Origin: Rathayibacter oskolensis
GTDB taxonomy: Bacteria; Actinomycetota; Actinomycetes; Actinomycetales; Microbacteriaceae
Direction: 5' to 3'
Assembly (NCBI RefSeq): GCF_900177245.1
Contig: NZ_FXBM01000003.1
Coordinates: 124,001 to 188,000, forward strand
DNA length: 64,000 bases
Position numbers and translations under genes: made by a program. The notes under the pieces are model-generated. The model saw only the letters and a program-made list of their open reading frames with translations, did no database searches and was not told where the DNA came from. Below, one piece after another: positions 8,802 through 17,529 of the stretch (positions are counted from its first letter, which is position 1; each line of letters opens with the position of its first letter).

Positions 8802-10322
8802 TCAGGCGGGGAGCACGACGGCGCGGCCGTCGGCGCGCGGGTCGCTGGCCGCGTCGAGCCGGCCGTCGGCGTGGAGCCGCACGAGCTGCACGTGCCCCGC
8901 CTCGTCGATCTGCCCGTCGGCCAGGGCGACCGGGAGGCCGAGCGCGCCGGCCGCGGCGATCGCCTCGCCGACGCCGGGTTCGGCGACGAGCGTCAGCTCC
9001 TCGTGGCCGAGATCGCGCGCGCCGACGACGAAGCGCGGGCGGGCGAGCACCGAGGCGGGGTCGGCGGCCGGGTCGAGCAGTTCGTGGGCCAGCTGCGCGA
9101 GGATCCACGGCTGGGCGCTGCCGCCCTGGCAGCCGAGGCCGAGGGTGAGCTCGCCGGTCTCGGCGATCACCGGCAGGAGGGTGTGCGGCGGGCGGAGGCC
9201 GGGCCCGACGTGCGCGGGGTGCGCGGGGTCGGTGCTGAAGGCCGAGCCGCGGTTGTGCAGCACGATCCCGGTGGCGGGGTCGAGGATCCCCGAGCCGAAG
9301 AGCTGGTAGACGCTCTGGATCAGGGTGACGACGGTGCCGTCGGAGTCGGCGGCCGTCACCGCGACGGTGTCTCCCAGCGCGCGGCCCGCGCGGGGGAGCG
9401 CGCCCTCGCGGGAGGGTCCGCGCGGGTCGAGCATGGCGGCGACGTCGATGGCGCCTCCGCGCGGGTCGCCGAGCGCGGCCTGGCGCACCAGCGCGGCGTC
9501 GCGCACGGCCTCGACGAGCTGCGCGGTGTCGCCGCCGAGCGCCTCGGGGAGGATGCCCAGCAGCACCACTCCCTGGCTCGGCGGCGGCGCGACCCACCAG
9601 CGCACGCCTCCGACTCCCGAGGCGACCGGCTCGACCTTCTCGGCCCGGTGCGCGGCGAAGTCGGCGGCGGTGTGCGCCCCGCCGAGCTCGCGCAGCCGCG
9701 CGGCGAGCGAGCGGGCGATGCGGCCGCGGTAGAACGCGCCCGGGTCGTCGGCGAGCTCGGCGAGCGAGGCGGCGAGCGCCGGCTGGACGAGCGGATCGCC
9801 CTCGCCCAGCAGCCCGCCCGCGCCGTCTCCGAAGACTCCGCGCATGCCGCTGTCGGCCTGGAGCTCGTCGCTGCGGGCGCTGATCGCCCTGTCCAGCCCG
9901 GCCGAGACGGGGACTCCGTCGGCGGCGAGCCGAGCGGCGCGGCGGAGGGGAGCCTCGAGTCCCAGGAGCCCGCCGAGCTCCGAGAGCGCCCGCCAGCCGG
10001 CGACCACGCCCGGGATCGTGACGGTCTGCGCGCCCTGACGCGGCATCCGCTCCTCGCGGGCGAGCGCGGCGACGTCGATGCCCGCCGGCGCGGCTCCCGC
10101 CGAGATCACGGCCGTCACTCCGTCGCCGGGCGAGCGGACCAGGGCGATCAGGTCGCCTCCGAGCCCGCACTGGTGCGGGTAGACGACGGTCAGCGCGGTG
10201 GCCGCGGCGAGAGCGGCGTCGATCGCGTCGCCTCCGTCGGCCACCGCCTCGGCAGCGGCCGCGAGCGCGGCGGGGTGGGGCGCGGCGACGGCGACGCGGG
10301 AGGGAGGGAGGCAGGCGGTCAT
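8802..10322 (-). CDS. Gamma-glutamyltransferase-like Ntn hydrolase
   Basis: The 506-aa protein has the gamma-glutamyltranspeptidase fold: a large N-terminal part, a processing site, and a small subunit that would begin at Thr 319 in GDTVAVTAADSDGTVVT. The usual Thr-Thr-His at the nucleophile is replaced by Asp-Thr-Val, and the usual GSPGG oxyanion segment reads GCQGGSAQ, so it is a divergent member. No signal peptide is evident. The ATG at 10322 overlaps the preceding oxidase stop as ATGA. It may remove or transfer gamma-glutamyl groups on amines handled by the neighbouring oxidases; that role is inferred from context. Confidence 0.88.
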   Translation of the reverse strand: MTACLPPSRVAVAAPHPAALAAAAEAVADGGDAIDAALAAATALTVVYPHQCGLGGDLIALVRSPGDGVTAVISAGAAPAGIDVAALAREERMPRQGAQTVTIPGVVAGWRALSELGGLLGLEAPLRRAARLAADGVPVSAGLDRAISARSDELQADSGMRGVFGDGAGGLLGEGDPLVQPALAASLAELADDPGAFYRGRIARSLAARLRELGGAHTAADFAAHRAEKVEPVASGVGGVRWWVAPPPSQGVVLLGILPEALGGDTAQLVEAVRDAALVRQAALGDPRGGAIDVAAMLDPRGPSREGALPRAGRALGDTVAVTAADSDGTVVTLIQSVYQLFGSGILDPATGIVLHNRGSAFSTDPAHPAHVGPGLRPPHTLLPVIAETGELTLGLGCQGGSAQPWILAQLAHELLDPAADPASVLARPRFVVGARDLGHEELTLVAEPGVGEAIAAAGALGLPVALADGQIDEAGHVQLVRLHADGRLDAASDPRADGRAVVLPA

Positions 10323-11422
10323 GCGGTGGTCACCATCCGGGTGGGGCTGAGGAATGCGAGATCGGGGCGGTCGACGCCCTCGACGAGGTCGGCGAGCGCC
10401 TCCCCGATCGCGGGGCCGAACTTGAAGCCGTGGCCCGAGCAGGCGGCGGCGATCAGCACCTCGGGGTGCTCGGGGTGCTCGCCGACCACGAATCGCTTGT
10501 CGGGGGTCATCGTGTAGAGGCAGGCCACGGCCTCGGCGCCCGCGGTCCGGATGCCGGGGACGAAGCGGCCGAGGAGCTCCGCGAGGTGCGCGACCTCGGT
10601 CTCGGTCGGCGGGGCGACGGGGACCGCCGGATCCCAGACGGGGCCCGCGTCGATCCCGATCTTGGCCCCGGAGCCGGCCGCCTCGGGGAGGCCGAAGACC
10701 AGCCCCTCCGGCAGGTCGACCGAGAAGCAGCCGAGCGCCGGCGGCTGAGCGACCGGCTGCCCGGCGGGCGCGGTGAGGGTGAGGATGCGCTGCACCTCGA
10801 AGAAGCCCGCCGTCTCGGGCAGCAGGGCGGCGACCCAGGCGCCTCCGGAGACGATCAGCCGGCGGGCGCGCAGCTCGCCCGACCCGGTGCGCACGGTGAC
10901 GACGCCGTCGGCGACGCTCCAGTCGAGCACCGCCACGTCGAAGCGGAGGTCGGCTCCGGCCGCGACGGCGGCTCTCCGGGCGAAGGCGAGCGCTCGCGCG
11001 GCCTCGACCACTCCGGCGTCGGGATCGTGGACGACTCCGTAGCCCTCCGGCGTCCGGAGCGACGCGGCGATGCCGCCGGTGCGGGCGACCGGCCGGCTGC
11101 GCCCGCCCTGCAGGGAGGCGGCTCCGCGGTGCGCGTAGAGCCCGCCGGTCGGGTGCACGAAGGGCGCGCCGTCGGCGAGGCCCCAGCGCTCCCAGCCGCG
11201 GAAGGCGCGGTCGACGAGGTCGTTCCACACCGGGCTCGGGTAGGCGCGCCGGATCATCCGGGTCGCCCCGTGCGACGAGCCGCGGACGTGCCCGGGGCCG
11301 AACTGCTCCAGCCCGACGACGTCCCGGCCGCGGAGAGCGAGCTCGTACGCCGTCGCGGAGCCGTGGATCCCGAGGCCGAGGACGATCGCGTCGTGCACGG
11401 TGCTCGCGTCGTGCACGGTCAC
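10319..11422 (-). CDS. FAD-dependent amine oxidase, sarcosine/N-methyltryptophan oxidase type
   Basis: This 367-aa flavoenzyme is of the monomeric sarcosine oxidase (DAO) family, which oxidises secondary amines or N-methyl amino acids. The N-terminal dinucleotide fold is VLGLGIHGSATAYELALRG. The motif GSSHGATRMIR is diagnostic of the family. The cysteine that carries FAD covalently is Cys 301 in ACLYTMTPDKRF, and SGHGFKF follows. The GTG at 11422 overlaps the aminotransferase stop as GTGA. Together with the copper amine oxidase it gives the cluster two different amine-oxidising chemistries. Confidence 0.92.
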   Translation of the reverse strand: MTVHDASTVHDAIVLGLGIHGSATAYELALRGRDVVGLEQFGPGHVRGSSHGATRMIRRAYPSPVWNDLVDRAFRGWERWGLADGAPFVHPTGGLYAHRGAASLQGGRSRPVARTGGIAASLRTPEGYGVVHDPDAGVVEAARALAFARRAAVAAGADLRFDVAVLDWSVADGVVTVRTGSGELRARRLIVSGGAWVAALLPETAGFFEVQRILTLTAPAGQPVAQPPALGCFSVDLPEGLVFGLPEAAGSGAKIGIDAGPVWDPAVPVAPPTETEVAHLAELLGRFVPGIRTAGAEAVACLYTMTPDKRFVVGEHPEHPEVLIAAACSGHGFKFGPAIGEALADLVEGVDRPDLAFLSPTRMVTTA

Positions 11423-12657
11423 CGCGCGCCCTCCGCGATCGCCGAGACGCCCGCGAGCAGCGCCTCCACGTCGGAGTCGTCGGTGTAGACGTGCGGAGAG
11501 ACGCGGACGACGCTCGCGAGGCCGCGGGCGCCCAGATCCCACTGCGCGTGCGTGGCGGGGATGGCGAGCGAGTCGACCGCCGCCTCGCGCAGGGCGGCCG
11601 AGACCTGCTTGCCGGTCAGTCCCGCGACGGTGAAGGTGACGATGCAGGAGGGAGAGGTGGGCGGGTCCGTCACCGCGACTCCGCCGATGGCCGCGAGGCG
11701 CTCGCGCAGCCGGGCGCCGAGGGCGACCAGGTGCGCCTCGGTCGCCGCCATCCCGCGCTCGCGCGCCTGCCGCAGCGCGACGCCGAGGCCGAGGCGGGTG
11801 GCGACCGACGACTCCCAGGTCTCGAGGGCCCTCGCCGTGCCGTCCATCGTCCACTCCTCGCTGCCGGTCCACAGCGAGCCTCGCACGTCGGGCGCCCAGG
11901 CGCCGAGGCCGTCGAGCAGCCCGCGGCGGAGGTAGACCAGGCCGGTCCCGCGGGGCCCGCGGAGGAACTTGCGGCCCGTCGTGACGAGGGCGTCGCAGCC
12001 GATCGCCCGCACGTCGATGTCGAGCTGACCGACCGACTGGGTCGCGTCGAGCACGGTGATCGCTCCGTAGCGCCGCGCGAGCGCGCCGATCGCGGCCACC
12101 GGCTCGACGAGGCCGGACGAGGTGGGGATGTGCACGGCACTGACGACGGTGCGACCGCTCGCGGTGGCGAGCGCGCTCTCGAGCGCCTCCAGATCCATGC
12201 CGCCGGACTCGTCGTTGGGGAGCACCACCAGCTTCACGCCGTCGTGGCGCTGCAGGGCGAGCATCCGGAGCGCCTGGCTGACGTAGCTCGAGCGCGGGGC
12301 GAGCACGGTGTCGCCCGGGCCGAGGCGGAGCGCGTCGAACACCCCGCGGAGGCCCGACGTGGCGCTGTCGAAGAAGGCGATCTCGTCGGAGTCGGCGCCG
12401 AGCAGCGCGGCCGCCTCGGCGTAGGCCGCGTCGACGGCCGGGGAGGCGAGGTTCGCGGCCTCGTAGCCGCCCATCCGCTGCTCGAGCCGGAGGTGCGCGA
12501 CGACCGCCTCGAGGACGGCGTCGTCCATCAGACCCGAGCCCGCGGCGTTGAAGTAGTGCCGCCCCGCCGTGCCTGCGGTGCGGGCGCGCTCGGCAGCGAC
12601 GTCGAGAGACGCCACCGGGAGCGCGGCGGGGGCGCCGCCGTCGAGGCCGATCGTCAT
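11419..12657 (-). CDS. Class V PLP-dependent aminotransferase
   Basis: The 412-aa protein has a class V (cysteine-desulfurase-like) aminotransferase fold. The PLP lysine is Lys 230 in TTGRKFLRGPRGTGL and the cofactor-binding aspartate is in VLDATQSVGQ. The ATG at 12657 is used because AAGGA lies just upstream. It is the first gene of the amine cluster and has its own promoter region shared with the divergent RidA-like gene. It could act as an aminotransferase, lyase or epimerase; the family alone does not decide. Confidence 0.9.
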   Translation of the reverse strand: MTIGLDGGAPAALPVASLDVAAERARTAGTAGRHYFNAAGSGLMDDAVLEAVVAHLRLEQRMGGYEAANLASPAVDAAYAEAAALLGADSDEIAFFDSATSGLRGVFDALRLGPGDTVLAPRSSYVSQALRMLALQRHDGVKLVVLPNDESGGMDLEALESALATASGRTVVSAVHIPTSSGLVEPVAAIGALARRYGAITVLDATQSVGQLDIDVRAIGCDALVTTGRKFLRGPRGTGLVYLRRGLLDGLGAWAPDVRGSLWTGSEEWTMDGTARALETWESSVATRLGLGVALRQARERGMAATEAHLVALGARLRERLAAIGGVAVTDPPTSPSCIVTFTVAGLTGKQVSAALREAAVDSLAIPATHAQWDLGARGLASVVRVSPHVYTDDSDVEALLAGVSAIAEGAR

Positions 12658-12715
12658 CAGGCAGATCCTTCCCGGCGGCTGTGGTCCGCGTGTGTCGTCG
12701 CCCCGCAGAGCACGT

Positions 12716-12748
12716 AATGGATCCCATCCTAGACAGGTTGTATCCATT
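12716..12748. promoter_or_regulatory. Inverted repeat in divergent promoter of amine cluster and RidA-like gene
   Basis: AATGGAT (12716-12722) and ATCCATT (12742-12748) form a separated inverted repeat between the divergent aminotransferase (minus) and RidA-like (plus) genes. The segment is much richer in A/T than its surroundings, as expected for promoters. One arm extends to ATGGATCC, resembling the TGGATCCA repeats at 37463-37491. No regulator gene is adjacent, so the binding protein is unknown. Confidence 0.5.
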
Positions 12749-12817
12749 CTTGCTACCGCCGGATACGCTGTTGTCCGACGGCCTGGTCCCGCGGCCGCCG
12801 ACGCTCGAGAGGCCGCC

Positions 12818-13327
12818 ATGACCCACTCCCCCGAACAGCGCGCGAGTGAGCTCGGCCTCGCGATCCCCGACTACGCGAACCCGCCCTACGGCGGCCGCTA
12901 CGGCTCCGCCCTGCGGGCCTTCCACCGCACCGGCGACCTCCTCGAGCTGAGCGGCATCACACCGGAGTCGCGCGACGGCGCCCTGCTGCACCCCGGCTCC
13001 GTCGGCGTCGACATCACCGTGGAGCAGGCCCGGGAGGCGGCACGCTTCGCCGCGGTCAACGCGCTCGGCATGATCCGCCTCGCCCTCGGCTCCCTCGACG
13101 AGGTCGTCGCACTCTCGCGCGGACTCTGCTTCGTGCTCTGCCCGCCCGGCTTCGAGCGGCTCAACGAGGTCTCGAACGCGGCGAGCGACCTGCTGCTCGA
13201 CGTCTTCGGCCCCGACGCCGGCCGGATGGGCCGCGCCTCGATCGGCGCGACCGCGCTCTCGCGCAGCGCCTGCTTCGAGCTCTGGCTCAGCCTGGAGTGC
13301 CGCCCGCTCACCCTGCCGGTCGCGTAG
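12818..13327 (+). CDS. RidA/YjgF-family protein
   Basis: The product of 169 aa carries a RidA-type domain (LLELSGITPES near residue 45, then REAARFAAVNALGMIRLALGSLDEV, and a C-terminal FELWLSLEC). RidA proteins hydrolyse reactive enamine/imine intermediates released by PLP enzymes and amine oxidases. The ATG at 12818 is preceded by GAGAGG. It is longer at both ends than classical RidA (about 125 aa). The conserved arginine-containing CKVTV-like core is not clear, so enzymatic deaminase activity is uncertain. The divergent placement opposite an aminotransferase and two amine oxidases fits a clean-up role. Confidence 0.8.
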   Translation: MTHSPEQRASELGLAIPDYANPPYGGRYGSALRAFHRTGDLLELSGITPESRDGALLHPGSVGVDITVEQAREAARFAAVNALGMIRLALGSLDEVVALSRGLCFVLCPPGFERLNEVSNAASDLLLDVFGPDAGRMGRASIGATALSRSACFELWLSLECRPLTLPVA

Positions 13328-13471
13328 CCCGCGCAGCGCGCCCCCCGGAGCGGTGGGCCCGTGGTGCACCGCCTCACCCGGCACCGGTACCCCCTGTCGC
13401 GAGCGGCGTCCACGCGGTGGAATCGACTCCTGGGCGTGACGCCCGGATCCCGCAGAAGAGAAGGAACCCTT

Positions 13472-14308
13472 GTGACCACTTGGCTCATCACCGGATGCTC
13501 GACCGGCCTCGGCCGTGCCCTCGCGACCGCCGTCCTCGATCACGGCGACTCCGTGGTGGTCACCGCGCGCGACGTCGCCTCGGTGCAGGACATCGCCGAC
13601 CGCTACCCCGACACCACCCTCGCGCTGGCCCTCGACGTCACCGACGACGAGCAGGTCTCCTCGGTCGTCCGGGCGGCCGAGGAGCGCTTCGGCGCCGTCG
13701 ACGTGCTGGTGAACAACGCCGGCTACGGCTACCGCTCGGCCGTCGAGGAGGGGGAGGACGCCGACGTCCAGCGGCTCTTCGACACCCACCTCTTCGGCAG
13801 CGTCCGCACGATCAAGGCGGTGCTGCCGGCGATGCGGGCGCGCCGCAGCGGCACGATCGTGAACCTCTCCTCGATCGGCGCGCGCATCTCTCCGGAGGGG
13901 TCGGGCTACTACGCCGCCGTGAAGGCCGCGATCGAGGCGCTCACCGAGTCGCTCCGCAAGGAGGTCGCCCCGCTGGGCATCCGCGCCTTCTCGGTCGAGC
14001 CGGGCGGATTCCGCACCGACTTCGCCGGTCGCTCGCTGACGCAGTCCTCGGTGCCGATCGCCGACTACGCCGACACGGCGGGCAAGCGCCGCAAGGAGAA
14101 CGACACCGTGCACGGCACCCAGAAGGGCGACCCGGCCAAGGCGGCGGCCGCGCTGATCCAGGTCGTCGAGGCCGACGACTCGCCCTCGATCCTCCTGCTC
14201 GGCAACGACTCCTCCGATGCGTTCCGCGCCGCGCTCGACGCCCTGCGCGCCGACGTCGACGCCTGGGAGGAGCTCAGCCGGAGCACCGACTTCGCCGACG
14301 GCGAGTGA
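13472..14308 (+). CDS. Short-chain dehydrogenase/reductase
   Basis: This is a classical SDR of 278 aa. The NAD(P) motif is TGCSTGLG near residue 10, NNAG is near residue 90, the serine is in NLSSIGARIS, and the catalytic pair is YYAAVKAA. The GTG at 13472 is chosen over upstream starts because AAGGA lies six bases before it and the Rossmann strand then begins at residue 3, as is usual. It probably oxidises or reduces a small alcohol or ketone. It stands alone between the RidA-like gene and a convergent TetR gene. Confidence 0.9.
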   Translation: MTTWLITGCSTGLGRALATAVLDHGDSVVVTARDVASVQDIADRYPDTTLALALDVTDDEQVSSVVRAAEERFGAVDVLVNNAGYGYRSAVEEGEDADVQRLFDTHLFGSVRTIKAVLPAMRARRSGTIVNLSSIGARISPEGSGYYAAVKAAIEALTESLRKEVAPLGIRAFSVEPGGFRTDFAGRSLTQSSVPIADYADTAGKRRKENDTVHGTQKGDPAKAAAALIQVVEADDSPSILLLGNDSSDAFRAALDALRADVDAWEELSRSTDFADGE

Positions 14309-14322
14309 CGGGCGCCCCCGAT

Positions 14323-14340
14323 CCGCTGTGAGGGCAGCGG
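14323..14340. terminator. Short hairpin between convergent genes
   Basis: CCGCTG (14323-14328) and CAGCGG (14335-14340) pair around a six-base loop between the plus-strand SDR stop and the minus-strand TetR stop. The stem is only 6 bp and has no U-tract, so this is a weak bidirectional terminator candidate. Confidence 0.35.
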
Positions 14341-14354
14341 AGGCTCGCCCCGCC

Positions 14355-14969
14355 TCAGAGGGCGCGGGCAGCGACTCCGTGCAGTGGCGCGAGAGCACTG
14401 TCGAGTGCCGCTTCGAGGGGCCAGGCCGACCGCTCCGGCTGGCTCAGCACGAGGCCCCCCTGGATGGCCGCGAGGATCACGGCGGCGAGGCGATCCGGGT
14501 CCGCTGCTGGGTCGACCTCGCCGGCGGCCTGCATCCGGCGCACTCCGGCGGCGAGCAGGCCCCTCCAGTCGCGCATCGCGCCGGCGATCGCGCTCTCGAG
14601 CTCGGCGTCGATCATCGCCGCCTGGCTCGCCAGCGACCCGATCGGGCAGGCCCACCGGCCGCGGCCGATGTAGTAGTCGACCAGGCCGGTGCGCCAGCGC
14701 TCCCACGACGACCACGAGCCCAGGTCGTGGATCTCGGGCTCCTGGGCCTCGAGCAGCTGCGCGCCCTCCCACTGCGCGACCTCGCGGACGAGCTCGGCCT
14801 TGCCTCCGGGGAAGTAGTGGAAGAGCTGGCTCTTGCTGGTCAGCGTCGCCGCGCGCACCCCGTCGAGGGTCGTCCCGCCGATCCCCGACGCGAGGATCTG
14901 CTCGCCCGTCGCCTCGATGATGCGCTGGCGCGTCCGGCGTCCCCGTTCGGTCAGCGTCGCGTGCTCCAT
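14355..14969 (-). CDS. TetR-family transcriptional regulator
   Basis: The 204-aa protein has an N-terminal TetR DNA-binding domain (RQRIIEATGEQILASGIGGTT, then LDGVRAATLTSKSQLFHYFPGGK, residues about 13-57). The ligand-binding part has a CPIGSLASQ motif typical of TetR_C-type regulators of dehydrogenase or efflux genes. It is divergent from the SDR at 15025, with only 55 bp between the starts. A perfect 16-bp palindrome lies in that gap, so it very likely represses both genes and responds to a substrate of the SDR. Confidence 0.92.
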   Translation of the reverse strand: MEHATLTERGRRTRQRIIEATGEQILASGIGGTTLDGVRAATLTSKSQLFHYFPGGKAELVREVAQWEGAQLLEAQEPEIHDLGSWSSWERWRTGLVDYYIGRGRWACPIGSLASQAAMIDAELESAIAGAMRDWRGLLAAGVRRMQAAGEVDPAADPDRLAAVILAAIQGGLVLSQPERSAWPLEAALDSALAPLHGVAARAL

Positions 14970-14987
14970 CCCGTCAGCCTACTGGAG

Positions 14988-15034
14988 TGGACCGATCGGT
15001 CCATCGATGTGATACGAATGGACCATGCAGTCCA
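14988..15034. promoter_or_regulatory. Tandem TetR operator sites between divergent genes
   Basis: Site 1, TGGACCGATCGGTCCA (14988-15003), is a perfect palindrome. Site 2, TGGACCATGCAGTCCA (15019-15034), has the same length and the same outer bases TGGAC and GTCCA, and contains the ATG of the SDR (15025-15027). The two lie 31 bp apart, about three helical turns. A -10-like TACGAA at 15013-15018 would place the transcript start at or next to the ATG, so the SDR mRNA may be leaderless. Binding by the TetR protein is inferred. Confidence 0.7.
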
Positions 15035-15822
15035 ACACTGAGATCCTCCAGTCCCTCCCCACCGATACCCGCCTCGCCGGGCGCACCGCGATCGTCACCG
15101 GTTCGAGCAGCGGCATCGGCGAGGCGATCGCCCGCGTGCTCGCCGCCTCGGGCGCCGCCGTCGTCGTCACCGGCCGGAACGCCGACCGCGCCCGGGCGGT
15201 CGCCGAGTCGATCACCTCGGCGGGCGGCACCGCCCACGTCGTCACGGCCGACCTCTCCGCCGGCTACGACGACATCCGCGCCTTCGCCCGAGCCGCGACG
15301 CTGGCGCTCGGCGGACGCGTCGACATCCTCGTGAACAACGCCGGGGTGTACCCGGTGGGTCCGACCGCGGCCCTCTCCGACGACGATCTCGACTCGGTGC
15401 TGGCCACGAACATCCGCGTGCCCCACGTCCTCGTCGCCGAGCTGGCCCCGGGGATGGCCGAGCGCGGGTCGGGAGCGATCGTCAACATCGGCTCCTGGAT
15501 GTCGCGCGTGGGCATCCCGTTCGGAGCGGCGTACACCGCCTCGAAGGCGGCGATCGAGCAGATGACCCGCACCTGGGCCGCCGAGTTCGGGCCCCGCGGC
15601 GTGCGGGTGAACACGGTGTCGCCGGGCGCGACGTCGACGCCGGGCAACGCGGCCGACGCCGACGTCCTCGCGGCGATGACGGCGGGGACTCCGGCGGGGT
15701 CGCCCGTCCGACCGGTCGACATTGCCGTCGCCGTGCGCTTCCTGGCCTCCGACGAGGCGGCGTTCGCGCACGGCACCGTCCTCGACATCGACGGCGGCAT
15801 CGCGAGCACGCGGCTCGGCTGA
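15025..15822 (+). CDS. Short-chain dehydrogenase/reductase, TetR-controlled
   Basis: A classical SDR of 265 aa: [19 protein letters not shown] (NAD(P) binding, near residue 28), NNAGVYPVG (near 110), catalytic serine in NIGSWMS, and [11 protein letters not shown] (Tyr/Lys pair). The C-terminal [10 protein letters not shown] is typical of FabG-like members. No Shine-Dalgarno sequence precedes the ATG; the -10-like element seven bases upstream suggests a leaderless transcript. It is divergent from TetR, and an operator-like site overlaps its start codon. Substrate unknown. Confidence 0.92.
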   Translation: MQSNTEILQSLPTDTRLAGRTAIVTGSSSGIGEAIARVLAASGAAVVVTGRNADRARAVAESITSAGGTAHVVTADLSAGYDDIRAFARAATLALGGRVDILVNNAGVYPVGPTAALSDDDLDSVLATNIRVPHVLVAELAPGMAERGSGAIVNIGSWMSRVGIPFGAAYTASKAAIEQMTRTWAAEFGPRGVRVNTVSPGATSTPGNAADADVLAAMTAGTPAGSPVRPVDIAVAVRFLASDEAAFAHGTVLDIDGGIASTRLG

Positions 15823-15825
15823 GTC

Positions 15826-15862
15826 CCGGTGTGCCCGAGGAGAGCCTTCTCGGGCACCCCGG
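15826..15862 (+). terminator. Hairpin after SDR gene
   Basis: GTGCCCGAG (15831-15839) and CTCGGGCAC (15849-15857) form a perfect 9-bp stem. It is extended beyond one mismatch by CCGG/CCGG (15826-15829 with 15859-15862). It begins a few bases after the SDR stop and ends before the flavin monooxygenase gene. There is no U-tract. Confidence 0.65.
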
Positions 15863-15919
15863 CGGCGGGAGCGCGCCGGACGGGGGAACACGGACGGCCT
15901 CCCGCGCGTTCCCTCTGAC

Positions 15920-16927
15920 ATGACCGTTCCCCTCTCGATCCTCGACCTCGCCCCCATCGCCCCCGGAGAGACCGCGCGCGACAGCTTCGCGGCGTCGGTC
16001 GCGCTGGCGCAGCAGGCCGAGCGGAGCGGCTACCGCCGCGTCTGGTACGCCGAGCACCACAACATGGCCTCGATCGCCTCGAGCGCCACCGCCGTGCTCA
16101 TCGCGCACGTGGCCTCGCAGACCTCCACGATCCGGCTCGGCTCGGGCGGCGTGATGCTGCCCAACCACTCCCCGCTGACCATCGCCGAGCAGTTCGGCAC
16201 CCTCGAGACGCTCCACCCGGGGCGCATCGATCTCGGCCTCGGCCGCGCGCCCGGCAGCGACCAGGCCACGTTCCGCGCGATGCGCCGCGACCCGGAGTCG
16301 TCCGACCGCTTCCCGCAGGACGTCCTCGAGCTGCAGGCCTTCCTCGCCGGCGAGTCCCGCGTCCCCGGCGTGAGCGCCACCCCCGGAGCAGGCACCCGCG
16401 TCCCGCTCTACATCCTCGGCTCCTCGCTCTTCGGAGCGCAGCTCGCCGCGGCCCTCGGCCTGCCCTACGCCTTCGCCTCGCACTTCGCCCCCGACGCGCT
16501 GCACCAGGCCGTCGCCGAGTACCGCCGCGGCTTCCGCCCCTCCGAGCAGCTCGACGAGCCGTACGTGATCGCCGGCGTGAACGCCATCGCCGCCGACAGC
16601 GTCGACGACGCGCAGCAGCAGTTCGCCGAGATGAAGCGCGCGCGCCTCCTGATGCTGCTCCGCCAGAGCGGCCAGATCCCGCTCGACCGCGTCTTCGAGG
16701 CCGACGAGCTCGATCACCTGCTCAGCGCCCCCGTCGGCGCGCATGTGGCGAGCATGACCACCTACACCGGAGTCGGCACGGGCGAGCAGGTGGCCGACTA
16801 CGTCGCCGACTTCGCGCGCACCGCCGAGGCCGACGAGGTCATCGTCGCCCACGCCTCCCTCGGCACGGAGGCGCGACTGCGCTCGGTCGCGCTGCTCGCG
16901 GACGCGAACGACCGCGTCGCCGCCTGA
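15920..16927 (+). CDS. Luciferase-like (LLM class) flavin-dependent monooxygenase
   Basis: The 335-aa product belongs to the bacterial luciferase-like TIM-barrel oxidoreductases, subgroup MsnO8. Typical features are [19 protein letters not shown], the [13 protein letters not shown] segment, and [23 protein letters not shown], which bind reduced flavin or F420. The length is normal. It follows the hairpin at 15826-15862, so it probably has its own promoter. No strong ribosome site is seen before the ATG at 15920. The substrate cannot be predicted. Confidence 0.92.
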   Translation: MTVPLSILDLAPIAPGETARDSFAASVALAQQAERSGYRRVWYAEHHNMASIASSATAVLIAHVASQTSTIRLGSGGVMLPNHSPLTIAEQFGTLETLHPGRIDLGLGRAPGSDQATFRAMRRDPESSDRFPQDVLELQAFLAGESRVPGVSATPGAGTRVPLYILGSSLFGAQLAAALGLPYAFASHFAPDALHQAVAEYRRGFRPSEQLDEPYVIAGVNAIAADSVDDAQQQFAEMKRARLLMLLRQSGQIPLDRVFEADELDHLLSAPVGAHVASMTTYTGVGTGEQVADYVADFARTAEADEVIVAHASLGTEARLRSVALLADANDRVAA

Positions 16928-17057
16928 CACGAACTCCCCTTGAACGAGGGGCCCTCCGCGCCGATAATCGGGAACCGGAGGGCCGGCTCGCGACTCGCAG
17001 GACGCGGCGTCGGAGACGGCTCGACATCCCGATCGGGCGAGGCGGAGGAGCACGGCG

Positions 17058-17486
17058 ATGGTCGAGACGACGAGCCTGCGGGGAATGGCGACGGTCAGCT
17101 TCTGGGCCGACGACCTCGATGCGGCGAGGGCCTGGTACACCGAGCTCCTCGGGGTCGAGCCGTACTTCGTCCGACCGCCCGCACCGGCGCCGGCGGGGTA
17201 CATCGAGTTCCGGATCGGTGACCACCAGCACGAGCTCGGCATCATCGATCGCCGGTACGCGCCCCCCGGCTCGGCGTCCGGCCCCGGAGGCGCGGTCCTC
17301 TACTGGCACGTCGACGACCTCGCGGCCGTCTACGACACGGTGATCGCGATGGGCGCCGTCGAGTACCAGCCGCCGACCGACCGCGAGGACGGCTTCGTCA
17401 CCGCCGCGGTGGTCGATCCGTTCGGCAACGTGCTCGGGCTCATGCACAACCCGCACTACCTCGAGGTGCTCGAGAAGAGGCGATAG
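17058..17486 (+). CDS. VOC-family (glyoxalase-like) protein
   Basis: A 142-aa VOC protein made of the two paired beta-alpha-beta-beta-beta modules. Landmarks are ATVSFWADDLDAARAWYTELLGVEP in the first half and LYWHVDDLAAVYDTVIAMGA with VVDPFGNVLGLMHNPHY in the second. Family members are metal-dependent isomerases, dioxygenases or antibiotic-binding proteins. A GGAGGAG ribosome site precedes the ATG at 17058. It is a single gene between the monooxygenase and a convergent pair of small membrane proteins. Confidence 0.9.
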   Translation: MVETTSLRGMATVSFWADDLDAARAWYTELLGVEPYFVRPPAPAPAGYIEFRIGDHQHELGIIDRRYAPPGSASGPGGAVLYWHVDDLAAVYDTVIAMGAVEYQPPTDREDGFVTAAVVDPFGNVLGLMHNPHYLEVLEKRR

Positions 17487-17529
17487 CCCTGGCGGGAGCG
17501 GGCGGCGCCCACGGTCAGTGACGCGGCGG

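Noticed and set aside
6762-10517. Very long plus-strand open frame opposite the copper amine oxidase/GGT genes
   Set aside because: It is the mirror frame of three recognised genes on the minus strand, with Arg/Gly/Val-rich sequence and no domain. High GC content keeps such frames open.
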